Below, piece by piece: positions 12,791 to 24,639 of a stretch of 64,000 nt of DNA. Source of the stretch: Podocnemis expansa (Eukaryota; Chordata; Testudines; Podocnemididae); assembly GCA_007922195.1 (NCBI GenBank), contig ML681994.1, forward strand, positions 52,920,298 through 52,984,297, in the 5' to 3' direction. Positions within the stretch are counted from its first letter, which is position 1, and every line of letters begins with the position of its first letter. A program made the position numbers and the translations under genes. Under the pieces are notes generated by a model that saw nothing but the letters and a program-made list of their open reading frames with translations, was not told where the DNA came from and made no database searches.

Positions 12791-15700
12791 CGCATGACCC
12801 AAATCTACTCCTCCTGAAGTCAGTGGAAAAGCTACAGCTGATCTCAGAAGCAGGGCACGGGAGTAGGCGCTGCCCCTGCTCTGTGAATGTGTTGTTTCCT
12901 GGCAACAGAACAAAACTAACTCTAGTGTGTAGCTGAGGTGGGGGACAGGATTTGAGGGAGTAGAAATCTCAGCGTCGATGCAGCACTGCACGGCCTGAGA
13001 CTCAGGATTGTGGCAAAGCTCTGTACAGGTCCAGAGCACAATGAGCAGGGCTTGTGAATGGATAGTGCCAGAGGATCCTCACTGCTTTACAGCACTGGAG
13101 AATGCCGTAGGTTAGGGTTTAGCATTTATCATCTGTTCTGATAATTCCTACTGCTCCCCAGCCCCCACTGACTCCCACATGAAAACAGAGATACTCTGGG
13201 CAAAGCCTGTACAGGACAAATTATAGAGGACAATTCCACCTTACTGTAGTGGGACCGAGGCTAGACGACCTTGAATATGCTTCCCAACCCTCTCATTTGA
13301 GTTACAATGCTGAATGAGAACATTTTAATAGGAATCCATGTATATTCATATCTCATAAGTTGTCTAGAATCCTATTTAAATGCTTTTAGTAGCTAATAAT
13401 CAGCTAATCAGGAACTGAACTGTGGTTATATTGTTCTTGTAACCTTACTCATAAATTAGTCTGGTATTAAAAGATGAAGTGCTGCATGCAACTGGTGCCA
13501 AACTCATAATTCATGTTCGTCATAAATTATTCTCATCCTGAGGAGACCTATAACTTTAATATTACCATCTACAAATGAATGTAAAAATCTGCAAATGTGG
13601 ACAAGCAGCATGGGTCACCTATGCTAAGTGGCTGGCGGCAGCAATCATTTCTGGGTTTTTGTGGTAAGGAGAGTCTGCCCATTCCAGCACTACATTTCTA
13701 TGCTATTTTCTTCCCATACATCCTTTTAATTTTTAAAGTTACCAACATAAACTATGTCAATGTAAGCTGGTGTAAACCAATCAGAGCCCACATGAGAGGT
13801 TTAAATAAATGGGTTTTTGAATGAGTTAGTTAAACCAGTGCAACTTTTATGGATAGATAAGAGTTTGGAATACTTTTTAGTGTCTGTTTTGTTTTAACAA
13901 TGGATTGGTGCAGGACAAGAGAGTTCTGTCGCAGTTTGTAGGAATTCCATAGTGGAATTAATGAGCATGAAAGACGTTATAAGGCTTGAACAGTGTTTGA
14001 TCAAGGTAAATGGATCATTTGATCCCCCTAAAAGTCTGCCTAGAGGTGCTGTGCCTTAGGGAAAGATAGATAGGTGGACAACTCATAATTACAATGTCAG
14101 TCACAAAGGCTGGAAGTCATTGCTTCAGCAATTAGAGGAAACAGGAGCAAAGGAACATGCTGATAGGTTTTGTTCCAAGGATCAGGAATCCCACCATTCT
14201 TGCGAAGGGATGTAATATATGCATACTGCTAATCTGTGTGATGGTTACAACTGTTTTTTCTTGTCTAAGACACCCTGACAATTGTGGAAGTGACAGAAAA
14301 GCCTGTGTTGAGTGGTTTAACCAATCAGTTAACACTGGGGGATTAGAAGAATGTCAGGTTGGGCTAGCCATAATACCTTAGCCTAGATATTGTCAGTATA
14401 TTGCCATCATTTGTTCACCAGCATTTCATTTCATCTTCACCAAAACAAACAGCACTGGATGAATTGACAAGTCCTAAGAAGACACTTTTTTTCTATGCTG
14501 CTTCCACTCTATCTATCCATAAAACATGAAATAGACTTTGGATGCTAAATACTATAGCTTAAACATATTTCAAAAATTTAATTTTGAGATGGAGGGAATG
14601 TTGAGCTCTCAAAATCAAGATATGATAAATATAGAGCTTTTTAAGCTAAACGTGAGATTGCTGCTATGTGTTACCGACAAATGTGAGCTCTCCTGGGAGC
14701 TAATGCCATGGACAGTCCATCAAGGATTGCTCTTTCTCAACATATTTGAAGAGTTTGTAATGAGATCCCACTGAAGTTAAAAAAAAAAAAAATTATGGCA
14801 CTCTGAAAAAGGGAGTTATTGCTCATTTGGGTAGCATGAAGCAAAATCTGTTTTGACCTCCTGGACTTGGCAAGAGAGACCCTTTAGTTTAATACAGTCT
14901 AATTATATTCTATTTAAGTCTTAGTGAAAAGTCTTCACTACAAATGTGTGGAGAAAGGTAACCCTTCTCTGTGAAGGATTTTGATATTTGGTTCCATCCA
15001 GCTTTGGAAGAAAAACATAAACAAAAATCTTTTGAAATTCCTTGCAAAAGGAAACAAAGCCCTGGTTCCAGGGCAGTGCACCTCCACTGGATACTGGGCA
15101 TTCTGGGATCTCTGACTGCGAGACAGAGTGCTAGTTGGGTCTGCCAGGGAGCCAGGTGGAAAAGCTGGCAGAAAGCCAATCAAGGTTCTTTTGAACCCTT
15201 GTCTGTCTCCTGGGGGAATCTTACTGAAATCAAACAGTCTGCGGAACTTTTGGTCAAAATCTAAAGTCTCATTTCTTGACCAGATGTGGTCAATATACAT
15301 TTAAATTTGTTGGTCACTACACATACTGGCCTTGATGCCTGCACTTGAGAGAAGCCCTTATTCAGCAATCCATTCTTGTTTAGCAAATCACAATGCTTAA
15401 CACTTGGTATGTTTTTAAGTACATTGACATCACTTGGAGTAAACACATGCTTGAAGTTGAATAGGGATGGATTTAAACACATGCTTGAAGGTTTGCTTAA
15501 TCGGGATTTTTTTTGTTGTGTGAATACCAGCATATCTATTCTGGTGCTGGACCCTATAAGTGTCTGTAAGAAGTAGTTGGGGTTTGAGCTAAATGCAATT
15601 TATCCTTGCTTGAAATAGGCAAACTTGGTACAAACTGGCTCATCCTTTTGCACTCCTAGGTGTCAGCAGCACTGCAATTACACTAAATGATGAATGAGAG

Positions 15701-15872
15701 CAACTCCTAATGTAGTTAAAGCCCATAGATTATACGGTTTTGGATAGTGGAATTGGTTTGGTTGCACTTGGAAGGAACCTGTCATTTAGTTGTTTTTTGT
15801 GGTCTGCATATTTTACTAATGATGGACAAGGCTCTGAGAGAGAGAGAGAGAGACTTTCATCATGCCATGTTG
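12791..15872. other. AT-rich unique DNA, nothing recognised
   Basis: No coding exon or named repeat. An A-run of about 14 lies near 14779. Short open frames are scattered on both strands. Confidence 0.45.
15835..15854 (+). repeat. (GA)n microsatellite
   Basis: GAGAGAGAGAGAGAGAGAGA-type run directly before the hAT-like element at 15.88 kb. Confidence 0.85.
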
Positions 15873-15880
15873 GGTCAGTA

Positions 15881-17046
15881 CAGGGGTGTTACCATTTAAA
15901 AAAAAAGTCTGGGGCACCATCCTTGGTGGGGTGGGGTGGGGACAGGGGTGGGCCTGGCTGCTGGGCAGCTACTTTGCCTCAGAAGGGGGTGGCACTGCTG
16001 TTCACGAGCAGGTGGCATTGCAATGCCAAAAACAACAAGGAGTTGTGTGGCACTTGAAGACTAACAGATTTATTTTTTGCATGAGCTTTCATGGGAGAAG
16101 ATCCCACTTCCTCAGATGCTTCGAAGATGGGTGAACTTACAGAAAGGAATGAAACTAAATGCAAGGGGGTGTAAAACATAGGATCAGGTCATAAAGTAAC
16201 AGCAAATCAGAGCAGTTTACAGGCTCAAACCATGGGAAGCCTGAACAAATTACCCTTTGTAATGGGAAAAGAATCCATAGTCTCAATTCAGTCCTGCTTT
16301 CACAGAATTTAGCTTACAGAGACAGCTGAACTCGAATTAATATGCAAGTTCTGTAAGTTCACCCATCTTCAAAGCATCTGAGGAAGTGGGATCTTCTCCC
16401 ATGAAAGCTCATGCAAAAAATAAATCTGTTAGTCTTCAAGTGCCACACAACTCCTTGTTGTTTTTTCACTGGACTAGACTAACACGGCTATCCATTTTAA
16501 AATTGCAATGCCATGCACTGCAGAACAGCCCACCCGAAGGGCAGTGTGGCCATGTGGTAGTCTGGGTGGCCAGGGCCCCTCTTAGCCTGGGGCTGCCTTG
16601 CAGCCCAATGTCCCAGGCTAAGAGGGGGTCTCACCAGCTCAGATCACCACTGGAGTGGTGTGGACTGACATTGTGGGTTGGCACAGGCTGGTGGTGCTCT
16701 GGACCAGTGGAAGTCCCCTTAGCCTGGGGACTGAGGGTCTGGTCCCAAGCTAAGAGTGGCTCTGGCTGCCCAGACCACTGCCTGGCCACATCACCCCCAG
16801 GCTGGGCCATCCCATGGTGCATCATGCCACAACACTGCCTTCCCCTTAGTGCCAGTTCTGCCTCTCTCCTGGGGACAAAGTGGCTGCTCACATGACCAAG
16901 CCCACCCTCTGCCCTGTTGTGCCCTACCTCACCCTCATTGCATATGGTTGGGGGGGTGGAGCAGAGGAGAGTGGTTTTGTGGCTCGGGGCACTGCTCAGT
17001 CGATTTGGGATATGGGCCCATGGGCCTGTGCCTAATGATGCCACTG
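15881..17046. mobile_element. Probable GC-rich hAT element, split by a PLE insertion
   Basis: Possible ends CAGGGGTGTTACC and GATGCCACTG are flanked by GGTCAGTA (15873-15880) and GCTCAGTC (17047-17054), a 6/8 match. The interior is GC-rich and holds an inverted repeat with arms CCCCTCTTAGCCTGGG and CCCAGGCTAAGAGGGG. A PLE with its own 12-bp TSD sits at 16029-16501. The outer boundaries are tentative. Confidence 0.45.
16029..16501. mobile_element. Penelope-like element insertion, head-to-head duplicated 3' end
   Basis: The insertion is flanked by a perfect 12-bp duplication ATTGCAATGCCA (16017-16028 and 16502-16513). Inside, 16031-16143 and 16350-16462 are inverted copies of the same 113 bp with one mismatch, separated by 206 bp. 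The right, + strand copy continues to the terminal GACTAGACTAACACGGCTATCC; the left copy lacks that terminus. Assignment to PLE rests on the same 3' sequence lying next to a GIY-YIG reading frame at 44.6-45.3 kb. Non-coding. Confidence 0.85.
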
Positions 17047-17330
17047 GCTCAGTCAAAAGCATTTTTATTAGCAACTGATCTATTGTAGAACACAAGCAGT
17101 AGAATGGGATTTCAAAAACCAGATAAATCTTCAACAATTTATAACCCACAAGAGGCAGCAAAATACGCTTTGTACTCAATGTGATTAAATATGAATGTAT
17201 ACAGCTAGAAACAAAGAATATAAGCCAGATTTTCAGGATGGGAGACTATCATTAGAAACAGTGACTCTGAGAAAGGTTTAGGACATTTTGGTACATAATG
17301 AAATGAACGTGAGATTCCAGTGTAACACTA

Positions 17331-17815
17331 TGGCCATGCTGGGTCAGACTCACGAACCATGTTGCCTAGCATTCTGTCTTCTGACAGTGACCAATGCCAG
17401 ATGCTTTAAAAGGAATAAACAACTGAGAAATTTGTATATTGGCTAGTCTGTTATCCACCTTCTAGAAGTCAGAGGATTAGAAACACCAATCAAATTCCTA
17501 TGGGAGACTCTAGCTTTTATATTATGTAAAGGGGTAAATAAACATTTCCCTATTTTCTCCACACCATTCCCAATTTTATAGACCTCTCTCATACCCCTTT
17601 TTAGTTCTCTTTTCAAACCTGAACAATCCCAGTCTTTTTAGCCTCTCCTCATATGGAATCTGGAATCCTGGTAATTTTTGTTGCACTTCGATATTCCTTT
17701 TCCAATCCTAATATACCTATTTTGAGGTAGGGTGAGTGCAGAGCTGAATGCCATACCCAACATGTAGACCATGTATTTATACAATAGCATTGTATTTTCT
17801 ACCTAGTTATCTATT
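17331..17815 (-). mobile_element. CR1-type LINE, ORF2 end and 3' UTR, antisense
   Basis: The + strand reads CATGCTGGGTCAGACTC..., then ACCATTCCCAATTTTATAGACCTCTCTCATACC, CAATCCCAGTCTTTTTAGCCTCTCCTCATATGG. Translated from the minus strand this gives a decayed LKRLGLF-EKR block, a CR1 ORF2 C-terminal signature. Stops and frameshifts are frequent. Confidence 0.65.
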
Positions 17816-17829
17816 TGTTTCTTTCCTTC

Positions 17830-17843
17830 GGGGGGGGGGGGGG
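17830..17843 (+). repeat. G14 homopolymer
   Basis: Fourteen consecutive G bordering the antisense CR1. Confidence 0.9.
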
Positions 17844-18861
17844 TGAGGTCACAGTCCTCATCCTTACTGATTACACACCACCAAATTCATAACATCTTGT
17901 GCCAACATCTTGTCCCATCTGGTGTAAGGTCTTGTCAGCTCAGCTCTCATCAGTGATGTATACCGGGTACCTCTGATGGCAGATGATTCCACTCTTGGGT
18001 GTATTCTTATTTTCTTGAGTGTATTGTTAGGGTCATTGCTGTTGATACACTTACAGCTCTCCCCCTCTTTCCTTCAGATGCAGTTCAATCACCATTTTTT
18101 TCAGAGTTGTAGATCAACTCTTCCTTTTCTTCCTCCTGTCTTTATAAAAAATGTAGCTTAAATAAGTTCAAAGAGCACAATTAAATTTACTTTTATTATT
18201 CCAAAATACAGCTTTTGACCAGTAGAATGGATGAAGTTTCCTTGGTAAAATTCAGTGATGGAGTTTCACACTTTGCATCTCCATGTGAAACTGGTCCAGC
18301 AAATAGCAATGGAAGCAATCAACGTGTTATTTAAAAATTTACGTAATATAAAGATCAAAAAGCATAATGTCAGAACAAATCTGTCTTATAAAGAAGTTTA
18401 ACTTTATATATTATAAATAAAGTGTATGATAGAAACCACCTAGATTATTTATTCAGCTGCCAGTATTCTGCAAGGAGAAAAATATATGGGTCAACAGACT
18501 TTCATGCTTGAATGCCATTCACAAAAAAGTTACAGATGTGCCGCCAAAGAGCTTAGGCACAACTGCAGTCCATGAATAATATTGCATATCTGTCTAAACT
18601 GCAGTCTGAAATATTTTTGTAACGTAACATGCTTGTCTAAAAGCCCAAGGATCTGTCCCTGCCTATCTAGAGCTGAGGAATTAAAGTCCTAGACACACAC
18701 TATATTGGTTCTGTAAAATTGGAGATGAAAATTAACAGAATAGACCTAAACACTTCCCCATAAATCTGAGGTGATAAAGAAAATCCCAAAGTCTGTTCTC
18801 ACTAATTCAGAGACCCATCCTAGGTAGGACACTGAGTGGCATTTAATGCTTTGCATAAACT

Positions 18862-19000
18862 TCAGTCTCCATCTTTGGAGGTGTTTAAGGCCCGGCTGGA
18901 CAAAACCAAGACTGGGATGGTTTAGTGGGAGTGGTCCTGCCTCTGGCAGGGGGTTGGACTAGATGACCTATGAGGGCCCTTCCAACCCTACGATTCCATG
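18862..19000 (+). mobile_element. CR1 3' end
   Basis: CATCTTTGGAGGTGTTTAAGGCCCGGCTGGACAAA, CCTGCCTCTGGCAGGGGGTTGGACTAGATGACC and CCTTCCAACCCTACGATTCCATG form a textbook CR1 3' end. Confidence 0.9.
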
Positions 19001-19160
19001 AACTTGTGACTAGATAATTAGCTTGAAAAGCCTGTATAATTAATGGAATAGAGAAAGGTGGAATCTAGTTTCAAACAAATATGATTTCAGAAAATGGAAA
19101 CTTTGCAAATGGAAGAAGAGAGGTGGAGGAAAAGTAGGAGGTCCCCATACTACTGCCTAA

Positions 19161-19282
19161 AATTGCAAGCTCTTTCAGACAAGGATTAGTTTTTGTTTTA
19201 TTTTTGTAGACCACCTAGTACAATGGGGTCCTGTGCAACCTCTGAGGCTTCAAGTTGTTACAGCAATAAAAATAATAATAAA
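19161..19282 (+). mobile_element. MIR/L2-like 3' end
   Basis: ATTGCAAGCTCTTTCAGACAAGGA, CACCTAGTACAATGGGGTCCTG and an AATAATAATAA tail are typical of old MIR/L2-type repeats of reptiles. Confidence 0.6.
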
Positions 19283-19516
19283 CTAGCAAAGGGCATTTAA
19301 ATAAGAACCATCCATTAAGGAATCTGTGAAATGCCCACAGTACAAATTTAAAATGAATAAGCCCTGGTGAAAAGTCTAGGATAGTCTTCAGTAACTAAGA
19401 GAGAAAGTGTAATGAGCAATTTAAGGTGACTTTATGGGAGGCAGCAAACAAGGGTTAGAACAAATATCCAAGTGGATGGAGTTATGTTTAAAGAGGTGCT
19501 AGGGTTGAAGTCATAG

Positions 19517-19746
19517 GGGCTATGTCTACACAGGGAGTGCTTGTTTCGAAACAACACGTTTCGAAACAAGCTGTTTCGAAATAATGTTATTTCGAAACAA
19601 CTTATTTCGCTGGACAAAAACCATGTCTGCGAAATAAGGGAGCGGTTTGCTTCTTTCGAAATGGCCGTGCGTCGTGTGGCCATGCCACTTCTTATTTCGA
19701 AACAACCTCTGTTGTTTCGAAATAAGAACCCTGTGTAGACATACCC
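19517..19746. mobile_element. TTTCGAAA-rich TIR element, 230 bp
   Basis: Ends GGGCTATGTCTACACAGGG and CCCTGTGTAGACATACCC are inverted. The body is made of TTTCGAAA palindromes, like the 10.13 kb copy. Open frames on either strand here simply read through these repeats. Confidence 0.85.
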
Positions 19747-22303
19747 AGGGAGACTGCCAGTCATTGTTTTGCTCTCTAGGTATTTATTTAAATAAATTAA
19801 TGTAGACAATTGGTTATAGGAAGAATTTGGGAGAAGGCCTGAAGTCTGGAAAACTGACTCCCAGGAGATCAATAGGAAGCTTCAGTCTCTTTGGAATAAC
19901 AGGTGGAAATTTTTCTGCCTAAAATAAATCTTATGAGCACATAAACTTTCTTTTTGTGCCTTAAATAAGATACACAGAAGCAGCAATTTAGCTGGTGAAG
20001 AAATATCATCCTTGGTCATGGGGGAGTGGCAGCAACCACCAATGTTCAAAGACTTTCATGTAATTAAGTAGTAGATTGAATGCTTAGAGCCTGATCCTAT
20101 TTCCATAGAGCTTTATGGAAAACTTTGGATTCATTCCAAAGGTGCAAGGTCATCAGGGCAGTACTTAAAGTATGTGTTGTGAGACCCCTTTCATACATCC
20201 AATTAATATAGAGGACTTGGACTCATCATTTAGTGTATTAATCTTTTTGCATCTCAGTTGGTTCTCTAAAACAATCAATTCAGCATGGGTAGTTTTGTTA
20301 GCAGATGTTTCTGTTCAGCCATCAAGACTATTGGAAACCAATATGTTCTCTTCAAAGATAATTCTGATCTAATGTGTGGGTATTAAAATGATTTCCCATC
20401 AATTATTCTAATGTCTTCAACTGTTGTATCTGTCTAAAATATGTCTCTAATAGTAGTGTATCCTCAATTACCAGTGTCCCAAAGCTTAAATTCTAGTGGC
20501 CTGAAAAATCAAAGCTCTAAAGTTTCTAAACCACCTGATTTTGAAGGGTCTTGAGGGCTCCCAGCACTTTCAGGATCAGGCCCTGGAAGCATTGTCTCCA
20601 GAAAGTATCTAAAAATCAGTATTCTGGACAACTTGGTCACTTAAACTTTCACACAATTGGCTTAATCTGAGAGTTCCTGAGCAATAGAACATCTGAAATC
20701 TGTTTTGTGGCAGTCGTTCTACCAGATATAGTGAGGCAAGCTCAGGACACCATATCTTATTTTTTTGATGTTAGCCTTATTGGAAAGCAGTAGATATTCA
20801 TGTAGCCAATCTTTATTTTGAAATGTAGAAAACCTAACCAGAATGGAATGATGATTTAGCACAAGACTTTAGAAGTAGTTATGTTGGCCCTGAGTGTGCC
20901 ATAACAGGGTAAAATAGGATTTTAAAAATGAGATAGAAGCAGAAAGAATCAGGATCTGCAGGAAAATTGGGGATTTATTAAAGTATTAAGTGGAATAGGA
21001 AATATTACATCCATATGTTGGAGAAAACCACATGTCAAGCAGAGGGAATGGTAAGATATCAAAGCAGTAACTTAAAATTTGTTGGATTTGGCAAAGAAAC
21101 TCAAAATCAGTTCAATAAACAGAAATACCATCACTGCTATTGAGTCCTTTTGACCTGAAAAAAAATTGTTAAAGGAAGTTGATACCTGGCATTAGATATT
21201 TCATTTTTATAGAATATGTAACTTCAAAAACATTACTGCAGATTGTTAAATATTTACATGAAAAAGGATCTAAACTCTGTGGGCACTTAGTAAAAACAAG
21301 TACAAAAATGGAATTAAAGCGTAGTGTGCATTACTCTGGCAATCGTTCTGTGTGTAAAAACATCATGCATTATTTATGAAAGAACATGATTCTTTGCAAG
21401 ACTAGAAGCTATTTAGTTTTATTTTACTCTAAGTACACCTTATCTTCAAGACTTTTTTTTCTTCAAATATTGACCTGCCCACAACAACAAACTTATCTGC
21501 AGTCTTAGGTTTAAATTATTTGCTGTTTTGTTGTACATTGAAACAACATAATTCACTTTTATGGGAGACCTTAAAACTAGCAGAACTTAAAGAAAATGCC
21601 ACTATAATATCTTTATATTCACCCAAATAGTAAATGACTTCTTGTGGTGATTACCATTCGAGTTTACAGTGAAATCTTGCACCTGTGCCAGATGACATCT
21701 TGTGTACCTCTTGTGTTCTTTGAGAGTTGGAATGAGGGAAGGTATGGCTCAGGTTGGTCTGATTCCACTTGCTAAAATTTGCCAAGCAGCTTAGCAGCCT
21801 GTCTGAGTTTTTGAGGGAATAGATCATACAAGAAATTGGTAAAGAACAGAACGTCTTTAAATATAAATAACTCCCAGCAATCAATTATTCTGTGGCAAAT
21901 CACAGCTATAGTAGAAAATGGGAAAGATCCTGCTGCAACGGTAAAAGCTTTCTGTCTTCTAGAACTGTGCCAGAATTTGGCGGGGGGGGAGGGATGATGT
22001 AGGAAGGTTGGAGAGCTCAGTTTTAGATCTGTTTCTACATCTCAGAACCATCTCTACAATAACAGATAATTGTTTGAGCAGTGAGAGTTGGAAAGCAATC
22101 TGAAGCCAATCCTGCACCAGTGGAAGCGCACAGCAGTTCTGCCATGTATTCAGCTGGAACAGGATTCACCCCACACTGCTGGTCACAAATGGCTCCAGTA
22201 CAAAAAGCTAGATCATGCAGCCCTTACTCATGCTGGTGAGTGCTCATTCATAGGAATGCAGGTACTCATGTCATTGCTTAGTGCTACAGCTGAGAGATCT
22301 ACA
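19747..22303. other. AT-rich unique DNA, nothing recognised
   Basis: No repeat family or exon recognised in 2.5 kb. Confidence 0.45.
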
Positions 22304-22311
22304 CTGTACCC

Positions 22312-22497
22312 CAGGGGTCTCAAACTTGCAGCCTGAGGGCTGCATGCAGCCCCCGAAGTTATTTCCTGGCCCACAATGACAGTATCGTTATCAATATTAG
22401 CAATACAGTTGTATGAAAAGGTTTCAGTAGTGCGGCCTTTGGGCTACCGGACTAGTCCTCATGTGGCCCTCATGGTGATTTGAGTTTGAGACTCCTG
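22312..22497. mobile_element. hAT-like non-autonomous element
   Basis: Ends CAGGGGTCTCAAACT and AGTTTGAGACTCCTG are clear inverted repeats of a known hAT end-type. The flanks CTGTACCC and CTAAATCC agree at only 5 of 8 positions. Confidence 0.7.
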
Positions 22498-22819
22498 CTA
22501 AATCCCAATTAATCTATGGCTATAAAAGCTCATTGTAACTGAGTAAGTGCTGACAAAAAACATAAAATGCCTTGTCAGGTACAAGAACATAGTAGCTGTG
22601 CCAAAATACTGGTTCTGGTCATCAAATAATGAAGTAGGGAAAATACACTGAATGATGATGTGAGAAGATGAAGCAGTTGCATCCCAAAATGTATACAGAG
22701 TCATTGTCCTGCAACCAAGACAGAGTATGTGGATGTATGTTGAAACAGACATCAATAAATCAGAAGGGAAGAATCTCCCCTTTTGTTAGTGAGGGAAAAG
22801 AAAGAGGTCCGGTGGAGTG

Positions 22820-22885
22820 GTGGGTTAGCTCAGTGGGTTGGAAAGTGTCCTTCCCTGCTGTGAGGTATATTTGAAATTGTATTAC
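22820..22885 (+). repeat. tRNA-like fragment
   Basis: GGGTTAGCTCAGTGGGTTGGA resembles a tRNA A-box arm, and TATATTTGAAATTG lies where a decayed B box would be. No cloverleaf can be completed, so it is a SINE head or tRNA pseudogene. Confidence 0.35.
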
Positions 22886-23984
22886 AAGTCCTGACTGTGG
22901 CTAAGCAGCTATGTGTTTGTTTATACAGTCTGTATTCACAGGTAATAGTGACTATCAACTCTGGAACATTTCATGCTTCTGTTAAGACCTAACTTAACAT
23001 CTGTTTATAGCACTTTAACACTGTATGGAACTAGTTGATTTAAATGCTTATTTGGAGATTCATCCTCTCTCTCATTCTCCCCCTAGATTGCCACAGACCC
23101 ACAAAGCTGGATGCTCATTCGAACTTTTGAGCTGAATTCTGAAGCCAAAAGGATAAACAAACACTTATTATAGAGCTGATGGCAAATCAGTCATGGCATT
23201 CAAAGGAAAGTTATTCCTTACTTTATCCACTGCTGGGTCAGTAGACCTTGTGTAAGATTTAAAATGCTGGGCTGCTGCTGGCTTTTAGCCAACAGCATTG
23301 CTGGCGCCTCAGAGACTCATCATTTTATCAGGTTGTCTCTCTAACATGAGTGTCTAATTGTTTGTGGGATATTCTTAGAATACTGAAATGAGAGCTCTTT
23401 GTGGCATTCCAAATTAATTCATTTGATTTATTTGTTCTCTCTAATAGCATGAATGGTTTAGGCTTAATATTGATTTTGAAGGCCCTAGTATATGGATAAA
23501 TGTTGAGAACCTGAGTAGAACAAAAAATTATTTATGGGGCTATAGTGGACATATCCATAACACAACCCATTCAGACACAGCAGTGAAGCCAGTATAATTT
23601 TTTTTAGAGTGTTCAATAAGATGTGCTTGGACATGACATGCTTCTGGGGAAAACCTGCTCATGTTCTATTTTCAGTGTCATCCATTTGGTGTCTACTTTA
23701 CAGAGTGGATATGTTATTTCTATGATGATAGTGCCTAGAGTAATGTGATCCCATTCTTCTATAGGCTGTAAATGTAGACAGAGAAAAAGTAAATTGTCTT
23801 ATTTACACATAGTCAGGGGTGTGTTGGGGCACAAACTGACTGTCAGTCTCTTGAAGCCCAAGGCAGTACTTTAATTACAAGACTTTATTTATTTTTTACA
23901 TAACTGAACTCAAAAACAAAACAAAGTAATAATTAAGAGCCTAAAGTCAGAGCATGAAGGGGCATATGAATAATTAGCATGCCT

Positions 23985-24620
23985 GGCCTGTAAATACTGG
24001 CCTGATTTGCTGTGACAGTCTGACCTGATCCTATGCCTTATACTTCCTTGCATGTATTTTCCTCTCATTCTATAACTTCTCCATCTTCAAGGTTATGTCT
24101 ACACTGAGCTGAATTTGAAATGATTGTCATTAATTCAAATTTTATTAAGTGCATGGACACACTGGCTTTCCTCAGTTTAAACTGAGGAACTCCTCAGTTC
24201 AAATTGATGAAAGCTGACTTCGAATTGGTCAAACCTCGTTTGACTTCAAAGTCCTGGTCAATTCGAACTGAGTAATTCAAATTGGCCCGGTGTGGCCATA
24301 TCAATTCAAACTCACTATTAGTTCGAATTAGCCACAGCTTGATTTTTTCCCTATACAATAGCACCCCAAACCTAATTCGAACTAGCAAGTCCTGTTCATG
24401 GACATGCCAATTCAAACTGGATTTTCTAGCTTTGCCAGTCAATTTGAATTAATAATTATTAGTTTGAATTGGCTAATTTGAAGTCAGTAATTTGAATTGA
24501 AACTAAGTGTAGACATAGCCCAAGTGTCTGACAAACTGCAGTTTTTCTCTCAAGAAAGCTCATATGATAAATGTATGTATGAGTCTTTAAAAGTCCCACA
24601 AAAGTCCTTGTTTGTTATTA
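23985..24620 (+). mobile_element. PLE (lineage A) 3' region, interrupted by a TIR element
   Basis: CTGATTTGCTGTGACAGTCTGACCTGATCC through CCATCTTCAA (to 24090) continues after the TIR element as GTGTCTGACA, AAGAAAGCTCATATGATAAAT and AGTCCCACAAAAGTCCTTG. The order matches the PLE 3' region at 35.07-35.25 kb. Non-coding; it lacks the terminal GACTAACACGG part. Confidence 0.8.
24091..24520. mobile_element. AATTCGAA-rich TIR element inserted in a PLE
   Basis: Ends GGTTATGTCTACACT and AGTGTAGACATAGCC are inverted, and the body is made of AATTCGAA/AATTTGAA-type half palindromes. It interrupts a PLE: CCATCTTCAA, the element, then CAAGTGTCTGACA. The uninterrupted PLE copy at 35151-35170 reads CCATCTTCAAGCATCTGACA, so the TSD is CAA, 3 bp. 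Confidence 0.9.
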
Positions 24621-24639
24621 CCTTTACAAAGATTATCCA

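Noticed and set aside
16631..17179. 182-codon minus-strand open frame
   Set aside because: Runs across a GC-rich DNA transposon and its boundary; no protein family features.
19432..19872. 146-codon frame with repeated FRN motifs
   Set aside because: The repeats come from the TTTCGAAA palindromes of the TIR element, not from a repeat protein.
22820..22885. Functional tRNA gene
   Set aside because: Only an A-box-like arm is present; the acceptor stem and B box cannot be formed.
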